A stretch of 16,368 nucleotides of DNA from Eubacteriales bacterium (GTDB lineage Bacteria > Bacillota > Clostridia > Peptostreptococcales > Acidaminobacteraceae). Below the pieces are notes generated by a model. The model had not been told where the DNA came from and made no database searches. It saw only the letters and a list, made by a program, of their open reading frames with translations. Location of the stretch: contig DAOURC010000005.1 of assembly GCA_030625285.1 (NCBI GenBank), positions 1-16,368 on the forward strand. Direction: 5' to 3'. Of this stretch, positions 7,175 to 13,585 are shown in pieces (position 1 is the stretch's first letter; each line of letters starts with the position of its first letter). The translations under genes and the position numbers were made by a program.

Positions 7175-8590
7175 TTACAAATGCCTAGTAACTGTAAACC
7201 TTTCAATTGAATAATCTTCATCTTCTTTAATTCCGGCTTTATTCAGAGCAATTCTAAGTTGTTCTTCAACAGTATCAATACCTTTTAAATCAGGTAATAA
7301 TAATCCTCTTTTATATCCACTGCTTACAATGACACCATATGTCTTCGGATTTAATTCACTCTTGTCAGAAACAGAATCAGGTTCATTTAAAACATCGACA
7401 GTAATAATAAGATCATTCAATTCATAAACTTCTATAACCGGAAATCTCGGATCTTTTGTAGCAGCACTGATAGCATTTTCTACTATCTCCTCACCAAGAC
7501 AATTTCTTGTCGGTAAAAATGTACCAATACATCCTCTTAATCCCCCTGAATCCTTTATGGAAACAAATGCACCCTTTTTGATAGATTTCAAATCGTCTAT
7601 TTTATAATACTCAGATTCTTTGAAATTTAATCTCTCTTTGGATTCAACAAATAGATTGATGGTATTCCTAGCCAGTTTAACGAATGCGTCTTCTTTCTCC
7701 ATAGCTTCTTTCACATACTCTATCCTCGTTTTTTCAATATCCTTAATCAACGACTTATCGTCAGGTCTTAAATTTTCAAACGAAACCACTCCATATCCTA
7801 CTCCAAAAGGACCTTCATAACTTAATTTTTCAACATCATAATCATAAGAATCCAAAGTTCCCAGCAAAATATCTATAGATCTTTTTCCACATTCTCCAGC
7901 TTCTGCGCAAAATTCCGGATCCATTGCTATAATTTCAGTGTTTTTCTTATTAATCAACAGCTCAATTATTTTTTCATCAAAGGCCTTTCCCATAGGGTTG
8001 TAATCATACGGCCCAGAATCTTTTAGACGGTGAGATAAATCACCACTGGCGATTACAATCACATCTCTATCGATTTCTTCAACAGCGTCGGACAAAGCCA
8101 TTCCGACTTTATATAGATCTTGGTAACTCAGTAGTCCATAAGTAATAGAAATAAGGTTATATGATTTATATTCTTTATCGATGAAGTAAAGCGGAACTAA
8201 AGTACCGTGATCAAGTTTATACGTTGTTCCAAAATAATCGGCTGTTTTCTTATCGATCAAAGCACCGCTTAGTTTATATTTTTTCTTCATGATATTTGTA
8301 AACTCATCAATTAATTCAATATCGTTTTCTCTTTGGTACTCTAATGCATATTCACCAAAATTATTGAAATTCCCATCAAGATGTTTTTCATACATTATAG
8401 ATATTCCATCACTAAAGAGCGGTCCATGAGGTGAAATCACGATAACAGTTTGAGGTTTTAATGAAGCAATATTTTTTGATGCCTTTTCCATTGCTTCAAT
8501 AGTATTTATTACTTTCTTTTCTTCACCACGTCCAATTTCTTTTAATATCAAAGGTGGATGTGGCGTTAGATATGCAGCTAATATCGACAT
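7175..8590 (-). CDS. amrA: AmmeMemoRadiSam protein: LigB/MEMO-like domain fused to AMMECR1 domain
   Basis: This is a 471-residue two-domain protein. Residues ~1-275 form a MEMO/LigB (class III extradiol dioxygenase-like) domain with YLTPHPP (H11), SPHG (H55), LDHGT (H128), SGDLSH (D184, H187) and AGECGKRS (E233, C234). These positions are where the family keeps metal-binding or catalytic residues. Residues ~290-471 form the AMMECR1 domain with the invariant LRGCIG (351-356), KDPRFP (379-384) and the [10 protein letters not shown] segment. The two parts are separate genes in many genomes and separate proteins (MEMO1, AMMECR1) in humans; neither role is settled in bacteria. AGGAGGG precedes the ATG. 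It opens a five-gene run and is preceded by an intrinsic hairpin and a copy of a dispersed repeat. Confidence 0.92.
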   Translation of the reverse strand: MSILAAYLTPHPPLILKEIGRGEEKKVINTIEAMEKASKNIASLKPQTVIVISPHGPLFSDGISIMYEKHLDGNFNNFGEYALEYQRENDIELIDEFTNIMKKKYKLSGALIDKKTADYFGTTYKLDHGTLVPLYFIDKEYKSYNLISITYGLLSYQDLYKVGMALSDAVEEIDRDVIVIASGDLSHRLKDSGPYDYNPMGKAFDEKIIELLINKKNTEIIAMDPEFCAEAGECGKRSIDILLGTLDSYDYDVEKLSYEGPFGVGYGVVSFENLRPDDKSLIKDIEKTRIEYVKEAMEKEDAFVKLARNTINLFVESKERLNFKESEYYKIDDLKSIKKGAFVSIKDSGGLRGCIGTFLPTRNCLGEEIVENAISAATKDPRFPVIEVYELNDLIITVDVLNEPDSVSDKSELNPKTYGVIVSSGYKRGLLLPDLKGIDTVEEQLRIALNKAGIKEDEDYSIERFTVTRHL

Positions 8591-8621
8591 AGTATCCCTC
8601 CTGAATTTAATATATACCCAA

Positions 8622-8652
8622 TAAAAAAGAAGAGTTCACATTTGAACTCTTC
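8622..8652 (-). terminator. Intrinsic terminator or attenuator upstream of the AmmeMemoRadiSam operon
   Basis: GAAGAGTTCA (8629-8638) and TGAACTCTTC (8643-8652) form a perfect 10-bp stem with a 4-base loop. On the - strand it is followed by TTTTTT (8623-8628). It lies only 32 bases upstream of the ATG at 8590, too close to leave a complete promoter between them. It is therefore either a terminator for transcripts arriving from the right or an attenuator in the operon's own leader. Confidence 0.85.
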
Positions 8653-8656
8653 CTTA

Positions 8657-8845
8657 TCTAAATTATTTTTATTATCTCTATGAAAATCGGGGTGGTTTTA
8701 GGACCATATTTTTTCCATTATTCAATCTCCATCGCGGAGACGACTATACATTGCCTTAATAAAAAAATATATACCATGGTACAACACCAACTACAAACCC
8801 ATTTTCCACCACAGAAATATGATAATTTTGAAGACTTATACCCCT
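8657..8845. repeat. Dispersed intergenic repeat, copy 1 (~189 bp)
   Basis: This aligns with 10127-10314 in the same orientation. The first 45 bases are identical; over the whole length I count 15 substitutions (13 transitions) and one single-base gap, about 92% identity by hand. It contains the short hairpin TCTCC-ATCGC-GGAGA (8726-8740) and the dyad TATACC-AT-GGTACA (8770-8783). The - strand carries a promoter-like pair, TTGTAG (8791-8796) and TATATA (8768-8773), 17 bases apart with TGG before the -10. The open frame on + at 8680-8865 is broken in copy 2, so it is not a gene. A CCTTATC direct repeat flanks the copy at 8652-8658 and 8843-8849. Confidence 0.93.
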
Positions 8846-8964
8846 TATCAAAAAACCTACCATAAAGATAACAAACAACATAATTATCGCAATATTAGTA
8901 TAAATCGAATTAATTATTTAACATTAAATCATGGACTGGATTTAATAATTATTTTCAATTACTT

Positions 8965-8983
8965 ATAAGGAATTTTTCCTTAT
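8965..8983. repeat. Hairpin-forming inverted repeat in the 8846-9035 gap
   Basis: ATAAGGAA and TTCCTTAT form an 8-bp perfect stem with a TTT loop. No T-run follows on either strand. Otherwise 8846-9004 is AT-rich and shows no gene. Confidence 0.5.
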
Positions 8984-8992
8984 TCTTAACAG

Positions 8993-9023
8993 AAAAAAAT
9001 AATATAGAATGTGCCCCATTCTA
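8993..9023 (-). terminator. Probable terminator of the membrane-anchored protein gene
   Basis: On the - strand, TAGAATG-GGGCA-CATTCTA (9005-9023) makes a 7-bp stem 12 bases after the stop of the gene ending at 9036. TTTTTTT (8993-8999) follows after five bases. The stem is AT-rich and the T-run is displaced, so it may be leaky. Confidence 0.55.
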
Positions 9024-9035
9024 ATTTTCAGTATT

Positions 9036-9875
9036 TCATGTAGGTACTATTGCATCTCTGTTAATAGTTTTATCTGGTACTGGTAAATCAAAAGGCTCCG
9101 GGTTAAAGTCAAATGAATATATATTAAACTCCCCATCAGTAAAGGAGTTAAAACTACCATCATCATTGCGGAGGATGTTTCCTGTTCCTAATAGAGATAA
9201 GTACGCAACGCTAGAATTTGAATAATCAATTTTGGCTATTTCTCCTTCTTCATCAATCCAAACTTCCAAGTAAAATGGTAGATAATTTGAAAATTCAATA
9301 TAGTTATCCACTTTATTGATTTGGCAGCTACGCATTTCTAAATTCTGAATAGCTTCATCACTTTTCTCAAAAAATTTATAAATTTGGTTATTGTCAACTT
9401 GTACTATTTCATAATAATCAGGATTCACAATTATATCCTTAATTTGTTCAACTTCTGGACCAGGTCGGCCAATTATCCCATGCCATATAGTCTTTAACCA
9501 AAGACCATCTGTATTTGCATATGAACTAACTTCATCGTTATAAACATAGTAACTTTCATAATTGTCTATTTCCTGACCTTCTACAGTTACATACAATGAT
9601 TCTACCATATTGCTTGATTTAAAATACAGGCTATTTACATCAGAATAATCAAACAACAATTCATCTAAAATCTCAACATATTCATTAGGATTCGTAGAAT
9701 AGATAACTTTCCGATATTTGGTATACCCTATATCTGTCGATTCCAATAAATTGTCAATACTATTATTGTATAGTTTTCTATCTTCACGTTGAGATAAGAT
9801 AAAAACGAATAGAATAATAAGCAGAATTCCAAAGAAAATAATATAAACTTTACATTTCTTATTTGTACTTGCCAT
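9036..9875 (-). CDS. Membrane-anchored extracytoplasmic protein, function unknown
   Basis: This 279-residue protein has a lysine-rich start, one hydrophobic segment (YIIFFGILLIILFVFIL, ~11-27) and a long polar remainder, so it is probably anchored by an uncleaved N-terminal helix and faces outward. The only cysteine near the anchor (C8) lies before the hydrophobic segment, so this is not a lipoprotein. The C-terminal half alternates short beta strands (YYEIVQVDNNQIYKFFE, then EFSNYLPFYLEVWIDEEGEI), a pattern reminiscent of the LolA/LppX lipid-binding fold; this is a guess from pattern, not an assignment. I do not recognise the family. An AGGAGG site sits four bases before the ATG. It is the only gene between the two repeat copies and has its own promoter candidates and terminator. 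Confidence 0.75.
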   Translation of the reverse strand: MASTNKKCKVYIIFFGILLIILFVFILSQREDRKLYNNSIDNLLESTDIGYTKYRKVIYSTNPNEYVEILDELLFDYSDVNSLYFKSSNMVESLYVTVEGQEIDNYESYYVYNDEVSSYANTDGLWLKTIWHGIIGRPGPEVEQIKDIIVNPDYYEIVQVDNNQIYKFFEKSDEAIQNLEMRSCQINKVDNYIEFSNYLPFYLEVWIDEEGEIAKIDYSNSSVAYLSLLGTGNILRNDDGSFNSFTDGEFNIYSFDFNPEPFDLPVPDKTINRDAIVPT

Positions 9876-9949
9876 CTTTCCTCCTTTAAAAATTTTTTAT
9901 GAGTGGACTTTTTAGTTAGTTTATTTTTTAGTAACACATTACAGAATAT

Positions 9950-9979
9950 ATGCTAATTCTCAATCTGATTTATTGTCAA
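9950..9979 (-). promoter_or_regulatory. Weak promoter candidate, proximal to the 9875 start
   Basis: On the - strand a perfect TTGACA (9974-9979) is followed after 18 bases by TAGCAT (9950-9955), a poor -10 match. It lies in tandem with the stronger pair at 10000-10026. Confidence 0.3.
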
Positions 9980-9999
9980 GATTAATGCTGCCTATACTA

Positions 10000-10026
10000 A
10001 TTATAGAATGTTTACTATTATGTCAA
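10000..10026 (-). promoter_or_regulatory. Promoter candidate for the membrane-anchored protein gene
   Basis: On the - strand TTGACA (10021-10026) and TATAAT (10000-10005) are both perfect consensus hexamers, but the spacer is only 15 bases. Short spacers reduce basal activity and are often used where an activator realigns the boxes. The leader to the ATG would be about 115 bases. Confidence 0.45.
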
Positions 10027-10126
10027 ACTATTGTAATAATCCTTAATATTTAATTAAGATTTGTATTTGCTAAAATCACGATATCTAACTCCAATACCAC
10101 TTTCCTATAATCCATATTATTCTTAA

Positions 10127-10314
10127 TCTAAATTATTTTTATTATCTCTATGAAAATCGGGGTGGTTTTAGATTCATATTTTTCTATTATTTAATCTCCA
10201 TCGCGGGGACGACTATACATTGCCTTAATAAAAAAATATATACCACGGTATAACATCAACTGCAAACCCATCTTCCACTGCAGAAATATGAGAATTCTGA
10301 AGACTTATACCCCT
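10127..10314. repeat. Dispersed intergenic repeat, copy 2 (~188 bp)
   Basis: This is the second copy of the element at 8657-8845, same orientation, start-to-start distance 1470 bases. The shared ends are TCTAAATT on the left and ACTTATACCCCT on the right; flanking sequences then diverge. The hairpin TCTCC-ATCGC-GGGGA (10195-10209) keeps pairing by a G-T pair if read on the + strand. The dyad TATACC-AC-GGTATA (10239-10252) is perfect here. The - strand promoter-like pair is kept as TTGCAG (10260-10265) and TATATA (10237-10242) with the same 17-base spacing and TGG. It stands upstream of the membrane-anchored protein gene, as copy 1 stands upstream of the AmmeMemoRadiSam genes. Confidence 0.93.
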
Positions 10315-10346
10315 CAATACAGACTATTTACAGATTCTTTAGTTAT

Positions 10347-10385
10347 AAAAATATTGCTATTGAGCTTCACACTGTTACAGGCTCA
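10347..10385 (-). terminator. Weak terminator-like hairpin after the small membrane protein gene
   Basis: On the - strand TGAGC and GCTCA (10381-10385 and 10361-10365) enclose a smaller CTG/CAG pairing, and an ATTTTTAT run lies about eight bases further. The stem is short. The rest of 10315-10412 shows nothing further. Confidence 0.3.
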
Positions 10386-10412
10386 GACCTTTTCAAATCC
10401 ACTTTAATGCAA

Positions 10413-10862
10413 TCAATCTATATCTTCTAAGACGATTAGAAACAAATCATCCATGTGTTTTGTATAGACGACAATGCTTTTATCCTTTCTCTCAAGGTTA
10501 GCGATAAAGAGAGACAAAAGACTAGCCGACTTCTTATTCAGATTCACAAGAATATTCATCGTATCCTTGCCATAAGAATCTCTTCGAATAAATATGCTCC
10601 GAAGACTAAACTCTTGATATTCCATAAGAAGATTGTTCAAATCACGATTTTCGAAAGCAAAACGTTTATCGTAATCATTCCGCACTCTTATAACAATTTC
10701 GTCCGCCGCACTCTCGTTGATTTTCATATTATTGAACATGCTCGTTATTTGGATAATGTGTTTCCCGCTATCAGTTGAGTAGTATTCAACTGATTTCCAT
10801 TGCAAAAAAACAATCAAAAGAACAACAAAAAAGAATAATATTGCTTTATAATATCTTTTCAT
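10413..10862 (-). CDS. Small membrane-anchored protein, function unknown
   Basis: This 149-residue protein has a basic start (MKRYYK), one hydrophobic helix (~7-21, AILFFFVVLLIVFLQ) and a polar domain of about 125 residues, predicted to be outside the membrane. It has no cysteine, metal motif or catalytic signature I recognise. The polar part mixes charged and aliphatic residues in a way consistent with a small alpha/beta domain ending in the strand-like FLIVLED. Its ribosome site is only a modest AGGAT about eight bases before the ATG. It lies 114 bases downstream of the LytTR regulator gene on the same strand, with no clear terminator between them, so it may be read with the regulator or be one of its targets. 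Confidence 0.65.
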   Translation of the reverse strand: MKRYYKAILFFFVVLLIVFLQWKSVEYYSTDSGKHIIQITSMFNNMKINESAADEIVIRVRNDYDKRFAFENRDLNNLLMEYQEFSLRSIFIRRDSYGKDTMNILVNLNKKSASLLSLFIANLERKDKSIVVYTKHMDDLFLIVLEDID

Positions 10863-10976
10863 AATCTTATATCCTATCCCAATAATAAATATTTTAAATG
10901 TAATAACTTACCGTGGCCACAAATAAACTTTACCATTTTTTAAGAGAAATACAATTGCATATGCACGAACGACATT

Positions 10977-11717
10977 CTAAATGCCATCAACGACATTTTT
11001 ATACTCTGAATTCAAAGTTTTTAATACCTCGTCTTTGTATTTACTCCCCAATAAAATATGATCTTCTATTCCATTAAAGCTGATATTTCCATTTTTCAGA
11101 TCTACGTTCTTCACATATTTTTTGTTTATGATGCAACTCCTATGGCATTGAACAAAATCATCCGATAATTCGTCTTGTATATTTTTTAGTGTTTGATGAC
11201 AGCTTATCCTTTCCATTTTAGTTACAATCATCACTTTTCTCAGGCTCGCCTCAATGTAGATGACATCACTTTGATTGAGAAGAATATAAAATCCCTTCAT
11301 TTTGATTCTCAGGAATTTCTCTTTCTCTTCTACATCTTCATTTTTTATGCCGTACTTGATGATGGTTTGAAGAGCCTTTCTAACTTGATCTTCTGTATAC
11401 GGTTTTTTTATATAATCATAGCAATGAATCTCCCTGAACGACAACAACTCTTTGCTCCAATTGGATGTACTGAATAAAATCGGTGTTATCTTATATCGAT
11501 CCATCTCCCTCAATTGTTTTGCCAAATCAAATCCACTGTAATCTTTCAAATGAATATCAATCACAAAAATATCTATGCTATACTCCATCGATATCGTCAC
11601 TGCCTCTGCAGCATATCCCGTCGTAAAGACATTTATTGAATCATCAATGGAGTTGACGATGCCTTTAAGCCATGAGGCAATTACCACTTCATCTTCAATA
11701 ATCAATATGTTTTTCAT
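10977..11717 (-). CDS. LytTR-family response regulator (orphan)
   Basis: This 246-residue two-component regulator has a REC domain (~1-122) with acidic pocket E8/D9, phospho-acceptor D54 (VIDIHL), switch T84 (FSTS) and K105 before P106 (KKPY). A LytTR DNA-binding domain (~138-242) shows SDVIYIEASLRKVMI, the HQTLKNIQDEL helix, and FVQCHRSCIINKKYV, the family's standard core. Such proteins (AgrA, ComE, LytR types) control peptide pheromone, wall or bacteriocin genes and usually pair with a HPK10-type kinase, but no kinase gene is in the window. AAGGT precedes the ATG. A promoter candidate lies between the rpsI terminator and this gene, so it is its own transcription unit. Confidence 0.92.
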   Translation of the reverse strand: MKNILIIEDEVVIASWLKGIVNSIDDSINVFTTGYAAEAVTISMEYSIDIFVIDIHLKDYSGFDLAKQLREMDRYKITPILFSTSNWSKELLSFREIHCYDYIKKPYTEDQVRKALQTIIKYGIKNEDVEEKEKFLRIKMKGFYILLNQSDVIYIEASLRKVMIVTKMERISCHQTLKNIQDELSDDFVQCHRSCIINKKYVKNVDLKNGNISFNGIEDHILLGSKYKDEVLKTLNSEYKNVVDGI

Positions 11718-11747
11718 GTTATTACCTTTTTCTCCCTTTGCATCTTT

Positions 11748-11776
11748 ATATTACCACTATCTCGATTTTTTCGCAA
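11748..11776 (-). promoter_or_regulatory. Candidate promoter for the LytTR regulator
   Basis: On the - strand TTGCGA (11771-11776) and TAATAT (11748-11753) are 17 bases apart, and the -10 is preceded by TGG, an extended -10 element. The -35 abuts the T-run of the rpsI terminator. The leader would be about 24-30 bases. Confidence 0.5.
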
Positions 11777-11804
11777 ATAAAAAAGAGTCCAAAATTGAAC
11801 TCTT
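11775..11804 (-). terminator. Intrinsic terminator of rplM-rpsI
   Basis: On the - strand AAGAGTTC-AATTTT-GGACTCTT forms an 8-bp stem with one G-T pair (11783-11804), followed by TTTTATT. It lies 20 bases after the rpsI stop. Confidence 0.88.
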
Positions 11805-11824
11805 CTTTGATATCCATAGATAAA

Positions 11825-12217
11825 TTATCTCTTTGAAAATTGTGGAGATTTTCTTGCTTTTTTAAGACCGTATTTCTTTCTTTCTTTCATTCTTGGATCT
11901 CTTGTTAAGAAACCAGCTTGCTTAAGAGCAGGTCTGTTCTCTGCATCAACTAATAATAATGCTCTTGAGATACCATGTCTTATTGCACCAGCTTGACCAG
12001 TGAATCCACCACCGTTCACTCTAACAATAACATCAAACTTAGAAAGTGTATCTGTTAAAATAAGAGGTCTTTTAACTTCATTTCTTAAAATTTCATAATC
12101 AAGATATTCACTAATATCTTGCCCATTTATCGTAACGTTTCCACTACCTGGAACCAATCTAACTCTCGCAATTGATTTTTTTCTTCTTCCCGTACCTTGA
12201 TATTGCTTAGTAGCCAT
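11825..12217 (-). CDS. rpsI: 30S ribosomal protein S9
   Basis: This 130-residue small-subunit protein has a C-terminal tail that reaches the P-site t[17 protein letters not shown] marks the N-terminus, [20 protein letters not shown] the core, and the tail ends in the invariant SKR (KSPQFSKR). The ATG at 12217 is chosen: AGGAGG lies seven bases upstream and [12 protein letters not shown] is the standard N-terminus; a TTG one codon earlier is also in frame. It follows rplM by 17 bases and is closed by a terminator. Confidence 0.98.
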   Translation of the reverse strand: MATKQYQGTGRRKKSIARVRLVPGSGNVTINGQDISEYLDYEILRNEVKRPLILTDTLSKFDVIVRVNGGGFTGQAGAIRHGISRALLLVDAENRPALKQAGFLTRDPRMKERKKYGLKKARKSPQFSKR

Positions 12218-12234
12218 CAAATATCCTCCTTTGC

Positions 12235-12663
12235 CTATAATTCTAATGCTTCAGGTTTTTGAGCTTCATGCTTATGCTCAGGACCAGCGTATATTTTTAA
12301 TTTTTTAAACATTTGATTTCCAAGAGAATTCTTTGGCATCATTCCCTTTACTGATAATCTAATAATTTCTTCAGGTCTTCTTGCCATCATTTCTTTATAA
12401 GTTCTTTCTTTCAAATGACCGATGTAACCTGTGTGCCAACGATACATCTTAGCATTTTCCTTATTACCAGTCACCTTGACTTTATCAGCATTTATCACAA
12501 TAACAAAATCACCTGTGTCAACATGCGGTGTATATATTGGCTTATGCTTGCCTCTTAAAATAGTAGCGATTTGAGTTGATAAACGTCCTAACGTTTTGTC
12601 AGTAGCATCAACAATATACCATTTTCTTTCAATTTCTAACGGTTTTGCAACGTAAGATTTCAT
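12235..12663 (-). CDS. rplM: 50S ribosomal protein L13
   Basis: This 142-residue large-subunit protein has exactly the usual family length. [32 protein letters not shown] and the internal [19 protein letters not shown] are standard L13 blocks. AGGAGGT sits six bases before the ATG. It has its own promoter 82-110 bases upstream and a leader with a predicted hairpin, so rplM-rpsI can be expressed apart from the ECF-truA genes behind it. The S9 gene follows at 17 bases. Confidence 0.98.
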   Translation of the reverse strand: MKSYVAKPLEIERKWYIVDATDKTLGRLSTQIATILRGKHKPIYTPHVDTGDFVIVINADKVKVTGNKENAKMYRWHTGYIGHLKERTYKEMMARRPEEIIRLSVKGMMPKNSLGNQMFKKLKIYAGPEHKHEAQKPEALEL

Positions 12664-12696
12664 TTCGTACCTCCTAACAACGATTATTTTTCACCT

Positions 12697-12727
12697 ATAT
12701 ATTAACCCGGGGCTATTGGGTCATATC
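12697..12727 (-). promoter_or_regulatory. Leader hairpin of rplM (candidate L13 autoregulatory leader)
   Basis: On the - strand the leader folds as ATAT-G-ACCC, loop AATAGCCCC, GGGT-TA-ATAT, a stem of two parts with a small internal loop. It sits between the predicted promoter and the AGGAGGT site of rplM. An L13 leader that represses its own mRNA is known in Firmicutes. I infer the same role from position; I could not compare with the known consensus. Confidence 0.5.
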
Positions 12728-12744
12728 CTATACAGTCAACATAC

Positions 12745-12773
12745 ATTTTATAATAGAACTTTCTATATGTCAA
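12745..12773 (-). promoter_or_regulatory. Promoter of rplM-rpsI
   Basis: On the - strand a perfect TTGACA (12768-12773) and TAAAAT (12745-12750) are separated by 17 bases. This is the best sigma-A promoter in the window, and it lies in the 154-base gap between truA and rplM. Confidence 0.8.
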
Positions 12774-12817
12774 GATAATAATAGTAGACATTCTCAATAA
12801 AAAAATTCTTGTCCTGT

Positions 12818-13585
12818 TTACCTGATTACCTTGTATTCATCCATCTGATAATATACCTTTTCAAGATACAATCCAGACGCCGGTGCTATTCTAGTTGTCA
12901 AATCTCTTGAACAACTTTTTAGAATTTCATCTGTACTTTCAGGAAGTCTTTTTTCTAATCCTACCTGAACTAAATGATAAATCATAAGTCTTATCATATG
13001 ATATAAAAATCCATTTCCAATAAAACGAATCACAAGCATTTCATCTTCTAATTCAAAATCAATCGAAGAAATATTCCTTATGGGATTTACTATCTTTCCC
13101 TTCTTGCCGATTGAAGAAAACGATGTAAAATCATGTTCGCCAATTAAATGTTTTGAAGCACTTCTCATCATTTCAATATTTAATTCTTCAATAAACCAAA
13201 AATAATTCCTGAAAAACAATTGATCTTCTTTATTGAAATTGATTTTATAAATATAACTTTTTTCTACGGCGCAGTATCTAGCATGAAAATCTAGTGGAAC
13301 TTCTCTTACACTTTGTATCTTTATACTATCTACAAATTTATTTCCCAGAAAATACTTTAAATTTTCTACTGGAACAACATCTTCATATTTAAAAGTGAAA
13401 CTCTGATTAATTGCATGAACTCCTTTATCTGTTCTACCGGATCCATCAATCAAAATTTCTTGTTTTAATAAACTACTCATAGTTTTCTCTAGATAGCCTT
13501 GTACACTTAAAATATTGGACAATCTTTGCCAGCCGTGAAATTCAGAACCGTCATATGATACTTCTATATGCACATTTTTAATCAT
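12818..13585 (-). CDS. truA: tRNA pseudouridine(38-40) synthase
   Basis: This 255-residue enzyme converts uridines 38-40 in the tRNA anticodon stem-loop to pseudouridine. The catalytic aspartate is D53 in GSGRTDKGVHA (48-58). YDGSEFHGWQ near the N-terminus and the YMIRxL-like FLYHMIRLMI segment belong to the TruA core. The length is normal. The ATG overlaps the ecfT stop as ATGA, so translation is coupled. It closes the ecfA1-ecfA2-ecfT-truA unit, a conserved Firmicute order. Confidence 0.97.
   Translation of the reverse strand: MIKNVHIEVSYDGSEFHGWQRLSNILSVQGYLEKTMSSLLKQEILIDGSGRTDKGVHAINQSFTFKYEDVVPVENLKYFLGNKFVDSIKIQSVREVPLDFHARYCAVEKSYIYKINFNKEDQLFFRNYFWFIEELNIEMMRSASKHLIGEHDFTSFSSIGKKGKIVNPIRNISSIDFELEDEMLVIRFIGNGFLYHMIRLMIYHLVQVGLEKRLPESTDEILKSCSRDLTTRIAPASGLYLEKVYYQMDEYKVIR

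Noticed and set aside
8657..8845. - strand frame of the repeat as a small Cys-rich protein
   Set aside because: Open in copy 1 but cut by an in-frame TGA in copy 2; no start codon or ribosome site in place.
8680..8865. 61-codon open frame on the + strand starting MKIGVVLGP
   Set aside because: It lies in repeat copy 1; the same frame in copy 2 is broken by a 1-base gap and stops. No ribosome site, and substitutions do not follow codon positions.
8657..10314. Composite transposon or IS with the repeats as ends
   Set aside because: No transposase between the copies and no terminal inverted repeats; the gene inside has its own terminator and is not a recognisable mobile gene.
10455..10778. 107-codon + strand open frame opposite the small membrane protein
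   Set aside because: No ribosome site, no recognisable domain, and the - strand frame has a typical membrane anchor; judged a shadow.
10863..10976. LytTR binding direct repeats upstream of the small membrane protein gene
   Set aside because: GTCGTTCGT and AAGTTATT only partly fit the LytTR consensus and are not spaced as a pair.
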